Below are positions 60,487 to 64,000 of a stretch of DNA of 64,000 bases, one piece after another. The DNA is from Cytobacillus firmus NBRC 15306 (GTDB lineage: Bacteria; Bacillota; Bacilli; Bacillales; Cytobacillaceae). Position 1 is the first letter of the stretch, and each line of letters begins with the position of its first letter. The position numbers and the translations under genes are program-made. The stretch is from NCBI RefSeq assembly GCF_001591465.1, contig NZ_BCUY01000001.1, positions 62,001 to 126,000 of the forward strand, given 5' to 3'. The notes beneath the pieces were generated by a model. The model was not told the DNA's origin and did no database searches. It was given only the letters and a program-made list of their open reading frames with translations.

Positions 60487-62454
60487 TTACTTCTGTACAC
60501 CAGGCCCATTCCTTTCCTCTTTAAACGGGACCTCTTTCTTAATATATGAATAATCACTCCGGTTCACTCGAACAAATCCTTCCGGCTTATAAAAGCGCAG
60601 GAGGTCTTTATAAACTATGTTGTCCGACATTTCCAGCTCTTTTTTAGCCTGATCAGAGAGTGACTTACATGCATTAGCCTCAGCTATTTCGCCGGTTTCC
60701 GTATAATAGCAGGTTTCTTCAATTTGGGTATATTCCGGTGAAATAAAGTTGCCGTTTCGGAATGGGACAACTTCACGGTGTTTTCCCGATAACAGATCTG
60801 ATCCCATTTCAAGGTGATTTTTCGTATCAATCCCCAGCAGGTGAAGTAATGTTGGACGCACATCTACCTGTCCGCCGATATTATGGACAATGCCGCCATC
60901 TACTCCAGGTACATGTATGAATACTGGCACTCTTTGAAGCTTGGCATATTCGAACGGAGTAATTTCTTTTCCGATCACCTCTGCCATTGCCTCATTGTGG
61001 TTTTCAGAAATTCCGTAATGATCTCCATATAAAACAACTACTGTATGATCATACAGTCCGGAATCCTTTAAATCGTTAAAGAACTGCTCGAGTGCCTGGT
61101 CCATATAATTCGCCGACTGGAAGTAGTGATTAACCACATCATTTTCTGTTTCTCCAGCAGGAAAATCAGTATCCCACTCATCCATCTTAAAAGGGAAGTG
61201 GTTAGAAAGAGTAATGAATTTTGTATAAAATGGCTGTGGAAGACTGGTCAGCATCGGCATGGATTCCTTGAAAAACGGCTTATCCTTCAAACCATAGTTT
61301 TTCGTGTTTTCATCGCTCATATTGTAATACTCAGCATCAAAAAACTTATCATAGCCCATGGTTTTATACATTTCGTTACGATTCCAGAATGTCTTGTAGT
61401 TTCCATGGAAAGTTGCTGAAGTATAGCCATGTGGCTTTAAGATAGCAGGTGTGCCATGGAATGTATTTTGAGCTTTTGTTACATAAACGGCTCCCTGTGA
61501 CATGGGATATAGCGATGTATCCATGATAAACTCAGCATCGGAAGTCTTTCCCTGTCCAGTTTGATTGACTATATTATCAAAGTAAAATGTCTTGCCGCTA
61601 TGTGCCAGTGAGTTCAGGAATGGGGTAACTTCTTTTCCATTCAGCTTGTAATCTATAATAAAAGTCTGCAGTGATTCCATGGATACATAAATAACATTCA
61701 TGCCCTTGGCTTTTCCGAAGTATTCAGGGTTTGGAGGTGCATATTTTGCTTTAACATAGTTCTCCACTTCAGTCACATCGTTCGTATCCGCAAGAGCTCT
61801 CTGGCTGGCAGACTTCGCATTCTGCACAATATCATAAATCGTGAAATTGTATGCTCCCAGGTATTTAACCAAATAATTGCGGTCAAAAGAACGTGTAAGC
61901 AGTTCAGGGCGGTCATTCTCGGCCATTCCAAGATTAATGAAGAATACAATGATCCCTGCAGCCATAACAGCCAAGGCTGGTTTTCGGCTAATTTTCTTTT
62001 CAGGTTTGTACCACTTCCTGATTGCCAGAAAAAGAAGCAGCAGTGTATCTGTAAAATAAAAGATATCCCAAGGAGTCATTAACGACAGAGCACTATCACC
62101 CAGCTGCCCCCCATTTACTTTTGCCTGCATTAGAACAGGAACCGTAATAAAGTCGTTAAAGAATCGATAATAAACGACATTTGCATAAAGCAGGAAGGAT
62201 AAGAAGAAATCCAAACCAATAAGCATGCCGGATTGCCATTTCCCTTTGAAAAACAAAGCCAATCCCAGGAATACCAGTGTAGAACTTAACGGATTCAAAA
62301 ACAGGAGAAATCGCTGTATGTCATTATTAATCCCTAAGTTAAATTCAATGCGATAGGCTACATATGTTTTTAGCCAAAAAAGGATAACAGTCAGAAAGAA
62401 TACAGCAAGGCTGCTTTTCGCCAGTTTCTTAGGCGATTTAAATAACTTTCTCAT
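60487..62454 (-). CDS. ltaS: lipoteichoic acid synthase family protein
   Basis: 655 residues: five N-terminal membrane helices (to about 190), a linker, then an extracellular sulfatase-like domain. VIYVSMESLQTFIID, the catalytic Thr in NQTGQGKTSDAEFIMDTSLY, and VVVLYGDHYGISENHNEAM are LtaS metal/active-site landmarks. It polymerises glycerol phosphate on the glycolipid anchor. Bacilli carry several paralogues (LtaS, YfnI, YqgS, YvgJ) and which one this is cannot be fixed here. ATG 62454 has GAGGTG 11 nt upstream. A 10-bp hairpin stands in the leader. Confidence 0.92.
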   Translation of the reverse strand: MRKLFKSPKKLAKSSLAVFFLTVILFWLKTYVAYRIEFNLGINNDIQRFLLFLNPLSSTLVFLGLALFFKGKWQSGMLIGLDFFLSFLLYANVVYYRFFNDFITVPVLMQAKVNGGQLGDSALSLMTPWDIFYFTDTLLLLFLAIRKWYKPEKKISRKPALAVMAAGIIVFFINLGMAENDRPELLTRSFDRNYLVKYLGAYNFTIYDIVQNAKSASQRALADTNDVTEVENYVKAKYAPPNPEYFGKAKGMNVIYVSMESLQTFIIDYKLNGKEVTPFLNSLAHSGKTFYFDNIVNQTGQGKTSDAEFIMDTSLYPMSQGAVYVTKAQNTFHGTPAILKPHGYTSATFHGNYKTFWNRNEMYKTMGYDKFFDAEYYNMSDENTKNYGLKDKPFFKESMPMLTSLPQPFYTKFITLSNHFPFKMDEWDTDFPAGETENDVVNHYFQSANYMDQALEQFFNDLKDSGLYDHTVVVLYGDHYGISENHNEAMAEVIGKEITPFEYAKLQRVPVFIHVPGVDGGIVHNIGGQVDVRPTLLHLLGIDTKNHLEMGSDLLSGKHREVVPFRNGNFISPEYTQIEETCYYTETGEIAEANACKSLSDQAKKELEMSDNIVYKDLLRFYKPEGFVRVNRSDYSYIKKEVPFKEERNGPGVQK

Positions 62455-62489
62455 TTGTGTGGTTTCACCTCTTAAATTGTACACATGCG

Positions 62490-62515
62490 AAAAACTTAGC
62501 AGCGGCTAAGTTTTT
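62490..62515 (-). promoter_or_regulatory. hairpin in the ltaS leader
   Basis: AAAAACTTAG-CCGCTG-CTAAGTTTTT: perfect 10-bp stem with a T5 tract within its 3' arm, about 35 bases before the ltaS start. It looks like an attenuator or operator. The AACTTAG/CTAAGTT arms resemble those at 52119-52144. Confidence 0.5.
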
Positions 62516-62785
62516 ATTATGTAAAAATTTTGTAGATACTGCATTAATAAATGGTGAACGAATGTAAAATAATATAGCACAATTTCAAATCATTGAAAAT
62601 GGATATCTCCTTTATATCTTTCGCCTTTTTCCTGCAAAAACCAACAATTTTTAATAAAATAACCTGTTACCCAATATATTTTATATGGTAAAATGAATTT
62701 TCCCTTCATAATTTCAATGCTGAGGGAGTATTGATTTTAAAAAGGGCCAAGCTGAATTTAAACATCGTTGGATTGGAGAGTCTTC
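62516..62785. other. divergent intergenic region
   Basis: Very AT-rich; carries the ltaS and small-membrane-protein promoters. TAAAAT at about 62690 with upstream TTACCC is a possible plus-strand promoter. No gene seen. Confidence 0.3.
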
Positions 62786-62986
62786 ATGAAAGAACGTCTA
62801 TTATTTTTTATTATTGGGATGCTGATCCTGACAATGGGTGTAGCCCTGACATTCAGAGGTGCAATCGGAGTAGGCACAATCGTGGTAACATTAACACTTG
62901 GACTTGTTGTACAATTCTTTTACCCGGTTTTCGAAAGAGCGCTCGGAAAAATGCAGGCCCCGAAAGGTCCTGTCATTACTAAATAA
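62786..62986 (+). CDS. 66-residue membrane protein, resembling a shortened YczE
   Basis: Two membrane segments: LLFFIIGMLILTMGVALTFR and VGTIVVTLTLGLVVQFFYPV, with a polar tail ending KGPVITK. The G-x-x-L/V-x-x-x-G-V-A-L-T start and the IGVGT-x11-QFF-P piece recall two separate parts of the ~215-residue YczE/YitT-type membrane proteins, as if the middle were missing. ATG 62786 follows TTGGAG at 7 nt, and a strong terminator follows, so it appears to be a real gene. Function unknown. Confidence 0.7.
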   Translation: MKERLLFFIIGMLILTMGVALTFRGAIGVGTIVVTLTLGLVVQFFYPVFERALGKMQAPKGPVITK

Positions 62987-62994
62987 TACGATTT

Positions 62995-63024
62995 ACATCC
63001 TGCTCTTTGAGCAGGATGTTTTTA
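62995..63024. terminator. bidirectional terminator
   Basis: Perfect 11-bp stem ACATCCTGCTC / GAGCAGGATGT with 3-nt loop, then TTTTTAA; overlaps the end of the convergent helicase gene. Confidence 0.9.
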
Positions 63025-64000
63025 ATTTCTTATTACTATAAAATCCTTCCATTCCTCTGGCAGCAGGGCCTGATACTTTGCCTGTACATACCTGTCATCC
63101 ATTAAGACAATCATCCCTGTATCATTTTCAGAACGAATAAGCCTGCCCCCTGCCTGAAGAACTTTGTTCATTCCAGGATAAGTATAGGCATAATCATAGC
63201 CGTTTTTCCCTTGCTGCTGAAAATAAGCTTTCATTATATCACGTTCAAACCCAATCTGGGGAAGACCGACACCAACCACAAATACACCATTCAGCCTATC
63301 TCCCTGCAAATCAATTCCTTCCGAAAAAATCCCGCCCATGACAGCGAACCCCAACAGAGTTCCAGAAGCATTTGGCTGAAATGCATCCAGAAACTCCTCC
63401 CTTTCTCTTTCATCCATTCCTGTCTTTTGAATGATTGCATGTACTGGCATTTCCTCATCAAGGAACCTTCCATAAACATTCTCCATATATTGATAGGACG
63501 GAAAGAAGATCAAGTAATTTCCCCTCTGTCCCTTTAGCATGCTCTTAATAGTCCTGACAATCGGTTCGATAGATTCTTCCCGGTCACGATATCTCGTGGA
63601 AAGCGGCTGTATGTAGACTTTAGCCTGCTCTTTGGAGAAAGGGGAAGGAACGGATACAATAAAATCTTCCTCTTGAAAGCCAAGCATGTCCAGATAATAG
63701 TTAAGAGGCATTAAGGTAGCGGAAAAAAAGATAGCCGATTTATATCCTTTTCTGGCCTTGTGCAGAAGATTCGATGGATCCAGGCAAAATAACTTGATGA
63801 TCAGGTCATTCCTCTGCTTTTGAATATACGTTACAAACCTTTCATCATACAGTTTTCCTATTCTGATGAAGTTCTGGGCTGCAAAGTATACTTCCAGCAA
63901 TTCTTCTTCTGTATTGTTTCTGTTTTGCCTCAGATAGTTTTCGGCATATTGAACAAATTCCTCAAGAATCTCAAAAAGTTCTTCAGGGGGATCTTTTTCT
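63022..64000 (-). CDS. DinG/Rad3-type ATP-dependent helicase, C-terminal part (5' end outside window)
   Basis: The last ~326 residues of a superfamily 2 helicase of the XPD/DinG class; the frame stays open through base 64000. Visible are motif Ia-like and III-VI pieces: SAIFFSATLMPLNYYLDML, YLIFFPSYQYMENVYGRFL, GGIFSEGIDLQGDRLNGVFV and the arginine-finger motif QAGGRLIRSENDTG. Family members unwind DNA or R-loops and often carry an Fe-S cluster in the N-terminal half, which is not visible here. Walker A and DEAH are outside the window. Confidence 0.9.
   Translation of the reverse strand, partial: EKDPPEELFEILEEFVQYAENYLRQNRNNTEEELLEVYFAAQNFIRIGKLYDERFVTYIQKQRNDLIIKLFCLDPSNLLHKARKGYKSAIFFSATLMPLNYYLDMLGFQEEDFIVSVPSPFSKEQAKVYIQPLSTRYRDREESIEPIVRTIKSMLKGQRGNYLIFFPSYQYMENVYGRFLDEEMPVHAIIQKTGMDEREREEFLDAFQPNASGTLLGFAVMGGIFSEGIDLQGDRLNGVFVVGVGLPQIGFERDIMKAYFQQQGKNGYDYAYTYPGMNKVLQAGGRLIRSENDTGMIVLMDDRYVQAKYQALLPEEWKDFIVIRN

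Noticed and set aside
1..64000. Mobile elements, prophage, CRISPR, tRNA or rRNA genes
   Set aside because: No transposase, integrase, repeat-spacer array, attachment-like repeat or cloverleaf was noticed in the window.

Overview
The window reads as chromosome of a spore-forming Bacillaceae bacterium, most like the Bacillus firmus / Cytobacillus / B. infantis group. The basis is its small acid-soluble spore protein genes (tlp, sspN, sspO, sspP), strong Bacillus-type Shine-Dalgarno sequences, frequent TTG/GTG starts, moderately low GC, and a cotM-like / sspP / sspO / citB / yneN / sspN / tlp neighbourhood that matches B. subtilis order. I see no rRNA, tRNA, CRISPR array, insertion sequence or prophage. 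The species is an inference.

Layout. 1-7 kb: a cut AAA+ ATPase, spore proteins, a thioredoxin-like protein and aconitase with a CcpC-type operator. 7-9.3 kb: selA and, 0.6 kb away, a SelW/Rdx-family gene whose CxxU motif is encoded by an in-frame TGA followed by a GC-rich hairpin. This is a likely selenoprotein that ordinary gene calling would miss. 9.4-18.7 kb: arylamine N-acetyltransferase, threonine catabolism (tdh-kbl), a solitary arginine deiminase with an ArgR-like box, catalase with a perfect PerR box, an ABC-F ATPase and a DegV protein.

18.7-43.8 kb is a nearly unbroken minus-strand block for aromatic amino acid breakdown. Read in the direction of transcription it holds: the phenylacetate pathway (paaK, paaABCD, an EthD-family gene, paaF, paaG, paaH, paaJ) with its PaaX repressor; a nitronate-monooxygenase-like gene; a TrpXYZ-type ABC importer; a FlK-type thioesterase; phenylalanine dehydrogenase followed by a complete 2-oxoacid dehydrogenase complex (E1 alpha, E1 beta, E2, E3); then hppD, an aromatic aminotransferase, a flavin reductase, a FAH-family hydrolase and hmgA. 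Phenylalanine could flow through phenylpyruvate and phenylacetyl-CoA into the Paa pathway, and tyrosine through homogentisate. A shared palindrome, AACG-N9-CGTT, lies at four promoters of the block (a degenerate fifth at another) and is the probable PaaX operator. paaE, paaZ and a maleylacetoacetate isomerase are not in the window.

44-64 kb: a very large membrane protein, an acidic surface protein with its own class D sortase (LPNTA signal), a YebC/YeeI protein, a Gfo/Idh/MocA oxidoreductase, a membrane-anchored thermonuclease with an excalibur domain, L-serine dehydratase with a YheO-type regulator, a two-component system whose kinase gene carries a one-base frameshift near its start, a VTT-domain protein, a YdhK lipoprotein, a Cys-rich four-helix copper-binding protein, an LTA synthase, a tiny membrane protein, and the C-terminal part of a DinG/Rad3-type helicase. 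No database search was run; all family names come from recognising motifs.
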